Below the pieces are notes generated by a model that was not told the origin of the DNA, ran no database searches, and was given only the letters and a program-made list of their open reading frames with translations. A program made the translations under genes and the position numbers. 64,000 nucleotides of DNA, from the NCBI GenBank assembly GCA_902768975.1, contig CACXMZ010000008.1, forward strand, positions 62,001-126,000, given 5' to 3'. Positions 34,707 to 42,686 of the stretch are shown here, piece after piece. Within the stretch, counting starts at the first letter, position 1. Every line of letters starts with the position of its first letter. The DNA comes from an uncultured Coriobacteriaceae bacterium (GTDB lineage: Bacteria > Actinomycetota > Coriobacteriia > Coriobacteriales > Eggerthellaceae).

Positions 34707-35431
34707 TGTCACAACGCAACCCCCTCAACGACCGTTACCAAAACGCCGACGACCGCAAGGGCACTACGCGCAAGAGCGCGGCTTCTGCCAAGCCTGCCAC
34801 CAAGGCGGCTTCAAGCGTGCGCATCGAAGGCAAGGTGGAAGAACCCAAGGGCTTGTTTGCCCGCGCAAGTGCTCAGGCCAACAAAACGCAGGCCATGAAA
34901 AACAGCAGGGCCAAGCAGAACGACAAGGCCAGGGTGGAACGCCGCAAGGAACAGGCCATCCGTGCGAAGTATTACACGCCCGACACCCCTGAATACAAAA
35001 AATGGAAGCGCGTGTGGTGGGGCATGCTCGGTGGCGCCCTGGTTACCACGGCCCTTTCCTTCTGGATGAGTTCCCAGGAACAGTTCCTTCATTACTCATA
35101 CATTCTTATCGGCCTGAGCTACTTCCTGCTCATTATGGCCATCGTGTTTGACTTCGGTTACCTGCGCAAGCTGCGCAATGAATACCAAGACAGGATGGTT
35201 GCGGAAGAAAAGTCGAAGAAGAATTCCGCGAAACGCAAGGAACAAGCTGCCGAAGAACGCCGTCTTGCCAAGGAAGCTGAAGCTGCGGCGGAAGCCGGTG
35301 AAGAAGAAGAAAAGCGCGGCCTCTTCCGCGGGCTGTTCACCAAGAAGCGCGCAAGCGAAGCCGTTGCCACCGCCAAGGAAGCCCAGGTTCGCGCGGCGGC
35401 AGAAGAAGCCGAAGCAGTTGAAGCCAAATAG
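34706..35431 (+). CDS. Two-TM membrane protein with coiled-coil, charged tail, unknown
   Basis: 241 residues. The basic, low-complexity N-terminal region (about 1-95) precedes two TM helices (WWGMLGGALVTTALSFWM and YILIGLSYFLLIMAIVF, about 108-152). After these, 'GYLRKLRNEYQDRMVAEEKSKK' starts a long Lys/Glu/Ala-rich coiled coil to the end. No family is recognised; general design resembles small actinobacterial membrane proteins with cytosolic charged tails. The one-base overlap with purC means translational coupling. Confidence 0.65.
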   Translation: MSQRNPLNDRYQNADDRKGTTRKSAASAKPATKAASSVRIEGKVEEPKGLFARASAQANKTQAMKNSRAKQNDKARVERRKEQAIRAKYYTPDTPEYKKWKRVWWGMLGGALVTTALSFWMSSQEQFLHYSYILIGLSYFLLIMAIVFDFGYLRKLRNEYQDRMVAEEKSKKNSAKRKEQAAEERRLAKEAEAAAEAGEEEEKRGLFRGLFTKKRASEAVATAKEAQVRAAAEEAEAVEAK

Positions 35432-35452
35432 CGTGGCAGGGCGGGGCGAGTT

Positions 35453-36241
35453 ATGCGTTTAGTTTCTTGGAATGTTAACGGCCTGCGCGCTGTTCAGAAA
35501 AAAGGCTTCGAAGACATCTTTGCTGAACTGAATGCCGACGTCTTTGGTATTCAGGAAATCAAGCTGCAAGAAGGCCAGATCGACCTCGAATTCGAAGGTT
35601 ACACCAGCTACTGGAGCTATGCTGAACGCAAGGGTTATTCGGGCACGGCCGTGTATTCGAAGGTGGAACCCTTGCAGGTGGTGCACGAATTGGGCGTGCC
35701 GCACTTGGACACAGAAGGCCGCATCTGCGCGCTCGAATTCAAGAAGTTTTGGTTCGTGTGCGTCTATACTCCCAACGCCCAGGACGGCCTGGCGCGCATC
35801 GACCACCGCATGGAATGGGACGACGCCTTCCGCGCATTTTGCAAGGGCCTTGAAGAAGGCACGACGCCTGCGGGCCCCAATACCGCCAAGCCCAAGCCCG
35901 TTATTATGTGCGGCGACTTTAATGTGGCCCACAATGAAATTGACCTCAAGAACCCCGGCCCCAACCGCGGCAACGCCGGTTTTTCCGACGAAGAACGCGG
36001 CAAGTTCAACGAACTGCTCGACGCGGGTTTTATCGACACCTTCCGCATGCTTCACCCGGACTTGGAAGGCGCCTATTCCTGGTGGAGCTACCGCGGGAAC
36101 GCGCGTGCAAACAACACAGGGTGGCGCATCGACTATTTCCTGGCCAGCAAAAAGCTGAAGAAAAAGATCCAGCACGCGCATATATTTGCTGAAATTTTCG
36201 GGAGCGACCATTGCCCCGTTTCGGTGGAAGTGGACCTGTAA
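35453..36241 (+). CDS. xth: Exodeoxyribonuclease III family AP endonuclease
   Basis: 262 residues of the EEP nuclease fold. 'RLVSWNVNGLRAV' carries the N-terminal Asn, 'FGIQEIKLQE' the metal-binding Glu, 'VYTPNAQ' follows, 'CGDFNVAHNEIDL' has the catalytic Asp-Asn, and the C-terminus has 'GSDHCPVSV' with the Asp-His pair. All active-site positions are present. The enzyme cleaves DNA at abasic sites and trims 3' ends. It is the ExoA/Xth bacterial type. It stands between the coiled-coil membrane protein and folE in one direction. Confidence 0.93.
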   Translation: MRLVSWNVNGLRAVQKKGFEDIFAELNADVFGIQEIKLQEGQIDLEFEGYTSYWSYAERKGYSGTAVYSKVEPLQVVHELGVPHLDTEGRICALEFKKFWFVCVYTPNAQDGLARIDHRMEWDDAFRAFCKGLEEGTTPAGPNTAKPKPVIMCGDFNVAHNEIDLKNPGPNRGNAGFSDEERGKFNELLDAGFIDTFRMLHPDLEGAYSWWSYRGNARANNTGWRIDYFLASKKLKKKIQHAHIFAEIFGSDHCPVSVEVDL

Positions 36242-36271
36242 GACGGCATCGCTATTCGGTTGGGAGGCAGC

Positions 36272-36865
36272 ATGAGCAACGACTTAGACATCACTGGTTC
36301 AAACATGGATCTGGCCAAAATTGAAGAAGGCGTGCGCCTGATCCTGGAAGGCATAGGCGAAGACGTGGCGCGCGAAGGCCTGCAAAAAACCCCGGAACGC
36401 GTGGCAAAGATGTATGCCGAATGCTGCGCTGGCCTGCATGCAGACCCCGCCCAGTTCTTTGAAACCACCTTCGACGAAGACCATCAGGAAATGGTTATCG
36501 TGCGCGACATTCCTTTTTATTCCCTCTGCGAACACCACCTGGCGCCCTTCTTTGGCAAGGCCCACGTGGCCTATATTCCTTCGACCGAAGGGCGTATTTG
36601 CGGGCTTTCAAAGCTGGCGCGTTTAGTGGACCTGTATGCACGCAGGCCGCAGGTTCAAGAGCGTCTGACCAGTCAAGTTGCCGATGCTCTGGGAACATAC
36701 CTGGACCCAGAAGGCGTGTTGGTGGTGCTTGAAGCTGAACATTTGTGCATGAATATGCGCGGCGTGAAAAAGCCTGGTTCGCGTACAACGACAAGTGCGG
36801 TGCGCGGCATCTTTGAAAGCAATCACAAGACGCGCGACGAAGCCCTCACGCTTATTTTTAGGTAG
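36272..36865 (+). CDS. folE: GTP cyclohydrolase I
   Basis: 197 residues with '[12 protein letters not shown]', the zinc and catalytic motif '[20 protein letters not shown]' and '[22 protein letters not shown]', plus the distal Cys in '[11 protein letters not shown]'. It converts GTP to dihydroneopterin triphosphate, the first step of folate or queuosine precursor synthesis. ATG 36272 follows GGGAGG by four bases; an upstream in-frame reading begins at 36260. No other folate gene is adjacent. Confidence 0.94.
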   Translation: MSNDLDITGSNMDLAKIEEGVRLILEGIGEDVAREGLQKTPERVAKMYAECCAGLHADPAQFFETTFDEDHQEMVIVRDIPFYSLCEHHLAPFFGKAHVAYIPSTEGRICGLSKLARLVDLYARRPQVQERLTSQVADALGTYLDPEGVLVVLEAEHLCMNMRGVKKPGSRTTTSAVRGIFESNHKTRDEALTLIFR

Positions 36866-36969
36866 GAACAAAGAGGGAGCAGTTTTTTAGGAAGCAACAC
36901 TTTGCGCTCCAGCATTTTGTTACGCAAACAATGGCAGGGGCGTGAAGAACACGGAAGCAAGGAGCCTAT
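36866..36969. other. Intergenic gap after folE
   Basis: No gene fits here. A weak inverted pair TTTGCG/CGCAAA lies in the middle, and AAGGAGCC precedes the ACT-domain gene. No promoter consensus was recognised. Confidence 0.3.
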
Positions 36970-37239
36970 ATGAAGTGCGTAGTTTCAGTTCTGGGTAAAG
37001 ACCAAAGCGGCATCGTGGCGGCCGTTGCCAATGTCATGGCCGACTGCAAGGCCAATATCGACGACATCAGCCAAACGCTTCTGGGCGAACTGTTTAGTAT
37101 GACCATGCTGGTAACGCTTTCGCCCGAAGTCGCCGACTTTAACACCGTGCAGGAACAGCTCACCGAAGTGGGGAAGCGCCTGGGCCTTCAAATTACCATT
37201 CAGCGCCAAGACGTTTTCGACTTCATGTACAACATCTAA
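36970..37239 (+). CDS. ACT-domain protein of the UPF0237 family
   Basis: 89 residues forming an ACT domain, beginning 'CVVSVLGKDQSGIVAAVANVMAD' and continuing 'NIDDISQTLLGELFSMTMLV'. This is the pattern of the UPF0237 proteins, which are small stand-alone ACT domains thought to bind amino acids or similar ligands; in some Gram-positives a homologue (GcvR-like) acts in regulation. No partner gene is adjacent. Downstream lies the candidate small RNA with its own promoter. Confidence 0.88.
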   Translation: MKCVVSVLGKDQSGIVAAVANVMADCKANIDDISQTLLGELFSMTMLVTLSPEVADFNTVQEQLTEVGKRLGLQITIQRQDVFDFMYNI

Positions 37240-37287
37240 AACCAATTCGCTTTTCGCTCCATTAGGAAAGGGTAGTGTCTATTATTC

Positions 37288-37316
37288 TTGACAGAGTATT
37301 ATCCTTTAGCTAGAAT
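37288..37316 (+). promoter_or_regulatory. Strong sigma70-type promoter with no ORF behind it
   Basis: A consensus -35 TTGACA (37288-37293) and -10 TAGAAT (37311-37316) are spaced by exactly 17 bp. This is the best-matching promoter noticed in the window. Nothing protein-coding follows on this strand; an intrinsic terminator lies about 42 bases past the -10. Confidence 0.75.
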
Positions 37317-37321
37317 AATAT

Positions 37322-37386
37322 CACTCCTCTGAAAGCAAAAGCTTTCTCGTCAAGAACACGGCAGCCATCGCTGCCGTTTTCTTTTG
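37322..37386 (+). ncRNA. Candidate small regulatory RNA, about 64 nt
   Basis: Between a consensus promoter and an intrinsic terminator lies a short stretch without any start codon and ribosome site. The predicted RNA starts near 37323. It has a single-stranded C/U-rich 5' segment (CACTCCTCT) complementary to Shine-Dalgarno sequences, a perfect hairpin GAAAGC-AAAA-GCTTTC (37331-37346), a short linker, and an 8-bp terminator hairpin followed by TTTTCTTTT. This is the classic layout of a trans-acting small RNA. It lies between the UPF0237 gene and a gene on the other strand. No known RNA family is recognised. Confidence 0.65.
37358..37386 (+). terminator. Intrinsic terminator of the small RNA
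   Basis: ACGGCAGC (37358-37365) and GCTGCCGT (37370-37377) form an 8-bp stem around a four-base loop (CATC), followed by a T-rich tract reaching 37386. On the other strand the hairpin is followed by a poorer T-tract, so it serves mainly the plus-strand transcript. Confidence 0.85.
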
Positions 37387-37424
37387 TCTTGAAATGGTTT
37401 TCCAAGCTGTGCGCGTGTGAAGTT

Positions 37425-37889
37425 TTATTGTTGGCCAGCGTGTGGGAGGCCGCGAAGGAGCGCCCATACGGTTTTCTTTCCCGCTTCGCTTTCCAGCAGG
37501 CCGCCAAGATTATTAAACGCGCAGGCGTCGCGTCCAAAAAGACGAAAGCGGCCTTGCGTGGGTACTTCACAGCGAAAGGCTTGGGCCACACATTCGCGTG
37601 CCGCCGTGCCCACCACGACCACGGAAAGTGGGTCAAGCGCTTCAACGATTTCGTAGACGTCTGCTTGCGTAAGCTGGGCACCCTCAGCATTGCGCATGCG
37701 CACGAAGGTAGCCCCTTCATTCCAACCGAGCGCTTCGGCAGACTTTTGCAAAGCTTCAGTTTCGGCCGCGCTCATTTCCGCTTCGGCAAGCACCAAGAAA
37801 AAGGCCGAAGTGGGCCCGGCAAGGTGCGCCCCAAAGCGCGCCACGCAGGCATTGCGCGTAAAGCTGTACATGTTTTCTTCTGGCGTCAT
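37425..37889 (-). CDS. Conserved-looking protein of unknown function, 154 aa
   Basis: The start at 37889 is supported by a TAGGAGT ribosome site directly upstream on the minus strand. The soluble alpha/beta protein has hydrophobic strands 'SAFFLVLAE' and 'LSVVVVGTAARECVAQAF', and 'DVYEIVEALDPL' between them. The strand-helix pattern 'DPLSVVVVGTAA' is reminiscent of uracil-DNA-glycosylase-like folds, but the catalytic motifs are not seen and this is not claimed. It contains four Cys residues. It stands alone and is divergent from the PpiC-type lipoprotein gene. Confidence 0.6.
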   Translation of the reverse strand: MTPEENMYSFTRNACVARFGAHLAGPTSAFFLVLAEAEMSAAETEALQKSAEALGWNEGATFVRMRNAEGAQLTQADVYEIVEALDPLSVVVVGTAARECVAQAFRCEVPTQGRFRLFGRDACAFNNLGGLLESEAGKKTVWALLRGLPHAGQQ

Positions 37890-38043
37890 ACTCCTATTGT
37901 ATCAAGCCTGTTTGGCGCCACACGTGCCCGCGACACGAATGTGTAGCGAACATGGGTAATTTGTGCAGCTAAAACCGCGTTTTTATGCCTGTGGCACAAT
38001 ACGCTTTGTTGTATTGAACAGCGCAAACGTAAAGGAATGACTT

Positions 38044-39312
38044 ATGAAAAAGAAGCTGGGCAATCTGCTTGGAATTACGGCGGTTTTCGGGCTGGTGGCA
38101 GCCTTCGGTTTGAGCGCGTGTAGCAGCGCCGGAGCATCGTCTTCGTCTGCCGCGGTTGAAGGCCTTACGGGTGGCGTTGCAGCCACGGTTAACGGCAAAG
38201 AAATCATGGAAGACGAAATCACCACCTACATTCAAACTTGGCGTGAAACCAACAACATGACCGACGAAGATTCATGGGGCAACTACCTGGTTTCCATCGG
38301 GGAAAACCCTGCGCAGCTTCGCGAATATATAATCGACGGCCACATTTCTGAAATCCTTACCGAACAGGCCGCTGGCGAAATGGGCATCGAAGTAACCGAC
38401 GCCGAAATCGACGAAGCGGTGGCAAGCATGCGGGCAAACTACCCGTCCGACGAAGCCTGGCAAACCGCGCTTGAACAGGCCGGCACGAACGAAGAAGACT
38501 ACCGCGAAAGCATTCGCAAGAGCCTCCTGGACCAGCGCGTACAGGAAAAGGTTTCTGAAGAAGCTGCCCCAGTGACCGACGAACAGCTTCTGGAAAACGC
38601 CCAGATGTACGCCGACATGGTGGACGGCATGCGCCGTTCGTCCCACATTCTGTTCAGCCTTGAAGACAAGGAAACGGCCGAAAAGGTGCTGGCTCAGCTG
38701 CAGGACGGCAGCCTGAACTTTGAAGACGCAGCCAAGGAATATTCCGTGGACTCTTCTGGTGCAAACGGCGGTGACGTGGGCTGGGACAAGATCAACAGCT
38801 TTGTTGCTGAATACCAGGAAGGTCTCGACGCGCTGCAGGTGGGCGAAATTAGTGGCCTGGTGGAAAGCCAGTACGGTTACCATATTATCAAGTGCACCGA
38901 CCTCTACACCCTTCCTGAAGGCGGTATTACGTCTGTTGACCAGATCCCCGAAGCTTTGCTGGACATGATCAAGAGCCAGCTGGAGTCCAGCGCGAAGACA
39001 ACGGCAGTGGGCGACTGGTACGCTAAGTACAAGGAAGAGGCCGACATCGTCATTAACGAAATGCCTGAAGGTCTGCCGTACAACATCGACATCACTCCGT
39101 ACCAGGAAGCTGCCAGCAGTGAAGCAGCCGAAGGCGAAGACGGCATGGTAGTTGAAGTGGAAGACGAAGCTGGTGCAAGTGCAGACGCTGAAGCTACCGC
39201 TGAAGGCGAAACCGCTACTGAAGATGCAGCGGCGGAAGGCGCAACTGCCGCAGGTGAAGCAACAGACACTACCACCGAACAGCCTGCAGAAATTAGCTCT
39301 TCAGCCGCGTAG
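38044..39312 (+). CDS. PpiC/SurA-type peptidyl-prolyl isomerase lipoprotein
   Basis: 422 residues. A lipoprotein signal has lipobox LSAC with Cys26. A SurA-N-like helical chaperone region (about 40-195) precedes the parvulin-type PpiC domain (about 196-290): 'RRSSHILFSLEDKETAEKVL', 'FEDAAKEYSVDSSGANGGDVGW' and 'SQYGYHIIKCTD'. A Glu/Ala-rich acidic tail of about 60 residues follows. By analogy to PrsA it folds exported proteins at the outer membrane face, which would suit the giant surface proteins here. A good intrinsic terminator lies downstream. Confidence 0.9.
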   Translation: MKKKLGNLLGITAVFGLVAAFGLSACSSAGASSSSAAVEGLTGGVAATVNGKEIMEDEITTYIQTWRETNNMTDEDSWGNYLVSIGENPAQLREYIIDGHISEILTEQAAGEMGIEVTDAEIDEAVASMRANYPSDEAWQTALEQAGTNEEDYRESIRKSLLDQRVQEKVSEEAAPVTDEQLLENAQMYADMVDGMRRSSHILFSLEDKETAEKVLAQLQDGSLNFEDAAKEYSVDSSGANGGDVGWDKINSFVAEYQEGLDALQVGEISGLVESQYGYHIIKCTDLYTLPEGGITSVDQIPEALLDMIKSQLESSAKTTAVGDWYAKYKEEADIVINEMPEGLPYNIDITPYQEAASSEAAEGEDGMVVEVEDEAGASADAEATAEGETATEDAAAEGATAAGEATDTTTEQPAEISSSAA

Positions 39313-39340
39313 TGTTTTGCGCTACATACTAGGAAGTAAC

Positions 39341-39376
39341 GACGCCCGCTCAGAAGAGTGGGCGTCTGCTTTTTTA
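39341..39376 (+). terminator. Intrinsic terminator of the PpiC-type gene
   Basis: GACGCCCGCTC (39341-39351) pairs with GAGTGGGCGTC (39356-39366), 11 bp with one G-T pair, loop AGAA, followed by TGCTTTTTTA. This is a typical rho-independent terminator. Confidence 0.9.
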
Positions 39377-39395
39377 TACCGTGTTAAGAGATATG

Positions 39396-39425
39396 TTTAC
39401 TGTTTCAAACCTAGTAATTTATACT
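39396..39425 (+). promoter_or_regulatory. Possible promoter of the Cys/His-repeat surface protein
   Basis: TTTACT (39396-39401) and TATACT (39420-39425) are separated by 18 bp. The ATG at 39467 follows 41 bases later, with a GGGGG ribosome site ten bases upstream. Confidence 0.4.
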
Positions 39426-39466
39426 TATAGAACTCGATGCATTTCCAGGACGGGGGCGTAGAAATT

Positions 39467-42286
39467 ATGAAAAGGGTTCTTACGAGTTTCTTCGTATCCA
39501 CTCTGTTGGCGCTAGCGATGGTATCGCTGTTTGCTTTAGAAGCATATGCCCAAACAGGGGTATACACCGGCACGGACATCCTTGGGCAGGGTTCCAATTC
39601 GCCATCTGCCAAGGTTGTTAATTATGGCGGAAGGTCATGGTATGTGGTTGGATATAACGGCACGGGATCGGCAAGCGCACAGGGCGAAATGGTCCTGTTT
39701 ATGAAGGGGATCGAAACAAACGCCCCCTACAATAATAATTTGGATCTAACTTATAAAGGCTGCACACTGCAGACTACCATCGACAATTTCGTCAACGATA
39801 ACTTTTCTGCCGAAGAAAAAGCAGCCATCATCCCCAAGACACTTAAAGGCATGAATGTAGATGCCTACGATGACTGGTGGTGGTATGACAACTTCCATAC
39901 GGTAGATGATGTGCCTTTTGAGGGCGTAACAGTACTGGCCTGGCCCCTCGGCGCAAATGAGGCGCGTACGGTAAATCAAGAACTTCGAAAAGCAGATTAT
40001 GAGTACTGGCTCAGATCTCTCGGCACCGTTGGGTATGTAGATTGGTCTGATTTATTGGAAGTTTCAGACTTAATGGCAATCGTATCGGCCAATGGTGATG
40101 TCGACGTGCAGTGGGATAACGAGAATATCACCTGGTGGAAAGGCGTACGCCTCGGATTTAAGATGAAGATGGACAGCGTATTAATGACTACTCTTACCTC
40201 AACCGGAGAGTATAAGCTGACTTTAAAAGATGAAGCACGTAAGATTTTCTCTGTCGATAACTGTGATAACTCCATAAATGCCAGTGGAGACCTGGTCGTT
40301 AAATATCAAAATGCAGTTGCCGGAGACAACGAATATATCTCTTACATCATCAAAGGTAGTGACGGCAGTATTAAGAGCTATAAGCGCTGCGACAAAGTAT
40401 CGTCAGCTTCCGGAACTGCTACGCTCACCGGGCTTCCCAAGGATGCAAGTGGCAAGATTTCTCTTGGAGCGGGTGACAAACTCTATGTCTTTAACGAACA
40501 AGTAAACGGCGACAAAAAAAGCAACCTTGCATCGGATCTTATCGAACTCAGTACAACACCTGGCCATGATTGGGATTTTTGGTATTTTAACTATCAAAAA
40601 TATGATGGTAAAAAAACTGCGCTTGCGGGCTATAAATGTCAGATAAACCCTATGCACATTCAGTATGTAGAGGCAGAAATAGATACCGGTGGCGTCACGG
40701 CAACATGTGAAGACTATATTGCCGTAAATCAGACAGTTTCTATCAGTGCAGATAAAGCACTTGATGGAATTGCACGACAAACGACTGAAAAAAGTATACT
40801 GATGCCCTTAGGCCACGACTGGGAAGAGCCAACATACGAGTGGTCCGCAGACAACAAGACCGTCACGGCTAAACGCGTCTGTAAACGCGATTCTTCGCAT
40901 ATAGAGACGGAGACCGTATCCACAACAAAGAGCATTACCGAGTGGCCCACCTGCAGTGCGACAGGACTTGCCACTTATACGTCGAATGCCTTTGCAAACA
41001 GCGCCTTTACGGTACAAACGAAGACCGGTGTTGAAGTGCCTGTTGACCCGGAAGCACATGACTGGGATTATGAAAACGCAGAAGAAATTGAGTCTACGGA
41101 TTTCTGTGGTGACAAAGCATTGTTGCTAACATGCACAATCTGTAAAGAAACAAAACTTGAGGCAACAAGTGATGCGCGTCACGAATGGGAAGACGAATGG
41201 ACTGTTTTTTCCGAGCCAACTTGCGAGGAAGATGGCGTTGAGTTTCATGAGTGCAAAAACTGTACTACCTTAGACCTTGAACATCCGCAGCTAATCAAAG
41301 CACATGGTCATGACTGGGGCGAAGGTGAAGTTTCTAAAAAGGCAACCTGTACAGAGGATGGCGTAAAGACATTTACCTGCGCCCATGATGCCAGCCATAT
41401 TAAGACAGAGGTTATCGAAAAAACAGGTCACATAGAGGCAGATCCTGTTCGTGAAAACGTAGCCCCGGCAAGCTGTGAAACAGAAGGAAGCTACGATGAA
41501 GTAGTATATTGCGCCACATGTAACGCTGAGCTAAGCCGTGAGAAAAAGACGGTAGATGCACTTGGCCACGACTGGAGTGAGTGGACCAGAACAAAGGAAC
41601 CTACTTGCACAGAAAGTACTACAGAAGAAAGAGTTTGTTCTCACAATGCCAAGCACAAAGAGAATAGAGTGGTGGACGCCCTGGGTCACGACTGGGGTGA
41701 GTGGGTTGTCACTAAGGAACGCAGCGAAACAGAAGAAGGTATTGAAACCAGAACCTGCAACCACGACAGCAGCCATACCGAAACAAGAACCATTCCTATA
41801 ATCCGACCGAAAGAGATAAGCTATCGCAACACGGAAGGCAACGGCACGCAGTGGACAAAGGGAAGCGGCAAAACAGCGGACTTCACCTTCGTACGGTCGG
41901 ACAGCGACGGCGAGACTTTCTCGCACTTCATAGGCATTCAGGTAGACGGGGTGGATGTCGCCGCTACTAACTACACGGCAGAGCCAGGTAGCGTTATCGT
42001 AAAGCTGAAGCCCGCCTATCTTGAGACACTGTCTGCGGGCGAACATACCCTGACGGCATTATTCGACGATGGAAATAATGTTACCGTGAACTTTAAGGTA
42101 CTCGTTCCTTCACCAGCGTCAGACGATAAGAAATCGAACACTTCGCCAACAGCTGCGCCTACCGCTGCAAAGACCACGGCAAACACAAGTGACAGCACGC
42201 ATGTTGGCGCTTATGTAACTGTGTTGGGCGTGTCACTCATAATGCTTTGCTTGCTTTATGCCACAAGAACACGTAGAAAAGAATAG
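39467..42286 (+). CDS. Surface protein with HDW-type Cys/His-rich repeats
   Basis: 939 residues. The signal peptide is cleaved near AYA/Q (residues 26-29). The N-terminal part (about 40-270) resembles DUF6273-like domains ('RSWYVVGYNG', 'TIDNFVNDNFSAEEKAAII'). From about residue 365 to 790 there are about eight degenerate repeats of 35-45 residues opening with G/A-HDW and holding a pair of Cys and a His-x3-4-His ('CTEDGVKTFTCAHDASHIKTE'), a likely metal-binding or stabilising unit. A beta-sandwich-like domain precedes a C-terminal anchor: 'TANTSDSTHVG', a hydrophobic helix and 'TRTRRKE'. The gene is AT-richer than its neighbours and uses AGA and GAG codons freely, suggesting transfer. It is bounded by a terminator and a tRNA locus. 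Function unknown; adhesion is plausible. Confidence 0.8.
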   Translation: MKRVLTSFFVSTLLALAMVSLFALEAYAQTGVYTGTDILGQGSNSPSAKVVNYGGRSWYVVGYNGTGSASAQGEMVLFMKGIETNAPYNNNLDLTYKGCTLQTTIDNFVNDNFSAEEKAAIIPKTLKGMNVDAYDDWWWYDNFHTVDDVPFEGVTVLAWPLGANEARTVNQELRKADYEYWLRSLGTVGYVDWSDLLEVSDLMAIVSANGDVDVQWDNENITWWKGVRLGFKMKMDSVLMTTLTSTGEYKLTLKDEARKIFSVDNCDNSINASGDLVVKYQNAVAGDNEYISYIIKGSDGSIKSYKRCDKVSSASGTATLTGLPKDASGKISLGAGDKLYVFNEQVNGDKKSNLASDLIELSTTPGHDWDFWYFNYQKYDGKKTALAGYKCQINPMHIQYVEAEIDTGGVTATCEDYIAVNQTVSISADKALDGIARQTTEKSILMPLGHDWEEPTYEWSADNKTVTAKRVCKRDSSHIETETVSTTKSITEWPTCSATGLATYTSNAFANSAFTVQTKTGVEVPVDPEAHDWDYENAEEIESTDFCGDKALLLTCTICKETKLEATSDARHEWEDEWTVFSEPTCEEDGVEFHECKNCTTLDLEHPQLIKAHGHDWGEGEVSKKATCTEDGVKTFTCAHDASHIKTEVIEKTGHIEADPVRENVAPASCETEGSYDEVVYCATCNAELSREKKTVDALGHDWSEWTRTKEPTCTESTTEERVCSHNAKHKENRVVDALGHDWGEWVVTKERSETEEGIETRTCNHDSSHTETRTIPIIRPKEISYRNTEGNGTQWTKGSGKTADFTFVRSDSDGETFSHFIGIQVDGVDVAATNYTAEPGSVIVKLKPAYLETLSAGEHTLTALFDDGNNVTVNFKVLVPSPASDDKKSNTSPTAAPTAAKTTANTSDSTHVGAYVTVLGVSLIMLCLLYATRTRRKE

Positions 42287-42300
42287 TGTCATAGCAACAA

Positions 42301-42331
42301 AAAACTGCAGGTCCGTTGTTGGACCTGCAGG
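42301..42331 (-). terminator. Intrinsic terminator of tRNA-Ser(CGA)
   Basis: On the minus strand the stem TGCAGGTCC / GGACCTGCA with a six-base loop is followed by TTTTTT, just past the tRNA 3' end. The same hairpin type recurs at 42463-42485 and 42631-42653. Confidence 0.85.
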
Positions 42332-42338
42332 CTCGTTC

Positions 42339-42431
42339 TGGCGGAGAGATAGGGATTCGAACCCTAGTCACCATTTAACATGGTGAAACGGTTTTCGAGA
42401 CCGCCGCATTCAACCGCTCTGCCATCTCTCC
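42339..42431 (-). tRNA. tRNA-Ser(CGA)
   Basis: A 93-nt serine tRNA with long variable arm, encoded CCA (TGG at 42339-42341 on the plus strand), acceptor GGAGAGA / TCTCTCC, T-loop GGTTCGAATCC, and anticodon loop CTCGAAA, giving anticodon CGA (reads UCG). The complete cloverleaf can be drawn. Confidence 0.93.
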
Positions 42432-42456
42432 ATAATGCAAGGAAGAATAATAGCAT

Positions 42457-42518
42457 AAAACAAAGCAGGTCCATGTTTGGACCTGCGAGTCTTTTCTGGC
42501 GGAGAGATGGGGATTCGA
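42457..42518 (-). repeat. 62-bp perfect direct repeat, copy 1 (truncated tRNA-Ser 3' end, att-like)
   Basis: These 62 bases are identical to 42625-42686. They contain a transcription-terminator hairpin and the last 22 or so bases of tRNA-Ser(GGA), including CCA, acceptor strand and part of the T-arm, without the rest of the tRNA. Duplication of a tRNA 3' end is what site-specific integrases leave at attachment sites. Confidence 0.8.
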
Positions 42519-42608
42519 CATTGCGCTTCGCGCAATGACCCGCTTCGCTTCGCTCGCGACAAACGTGCCAGAGGGCACGTTTGGCCCTCTCGGGGTTCGA
42601 ATCCCCAT
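42507..42608. repeat. Cruciform-forming palindromic segment
   Basis: Outer inverted repeat ATGGGGATTCGA (42507-42518) / TCGAATCCCCAT (42597-42608) encloses two further hairpins: CATTGCGC/GCGCAATG (42519-42537, TTC loop) and AAACGTGCC/GGCACGTTT (42561-42582). The second is mutually exclusive with AGAGGGC/GCCCTCT (42570-42590). The whole can fold into a branched, tRNA-like cruciform. No ORF is carried. Confidence 0.65.
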
Positions 42609-42624
42609 AGCGAACATGCGAAGA

Positions 42625-42686
42625 AAAACAAAGCAGGTCCATGTTTGGACCTGCGAGTCTTTTCTGGCGGAGAGATGGGGATTCGA
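42625..42686 (-). repeat. 62-bp perfect direct repeat, copy 2 (in intact tRNA-Ser)
   Basis: This copy of the 62-bp repeat includes the terminator and the 3' end of intact tRNA-Ser(GGA). It lies 168 bp from copy 1, so a segment of 106 bp separates the two copies. Confidence 0.8.

Noticed and set aside
37389-37946. 185-codon plus-strand frame after the small RNA
   Set aside because: The minus-strand gene at 37425-37889 has a proper ribosome site and protein-like composition. The plus-strand product is basic and shadow-like, and the small RNA terminator precedes it.
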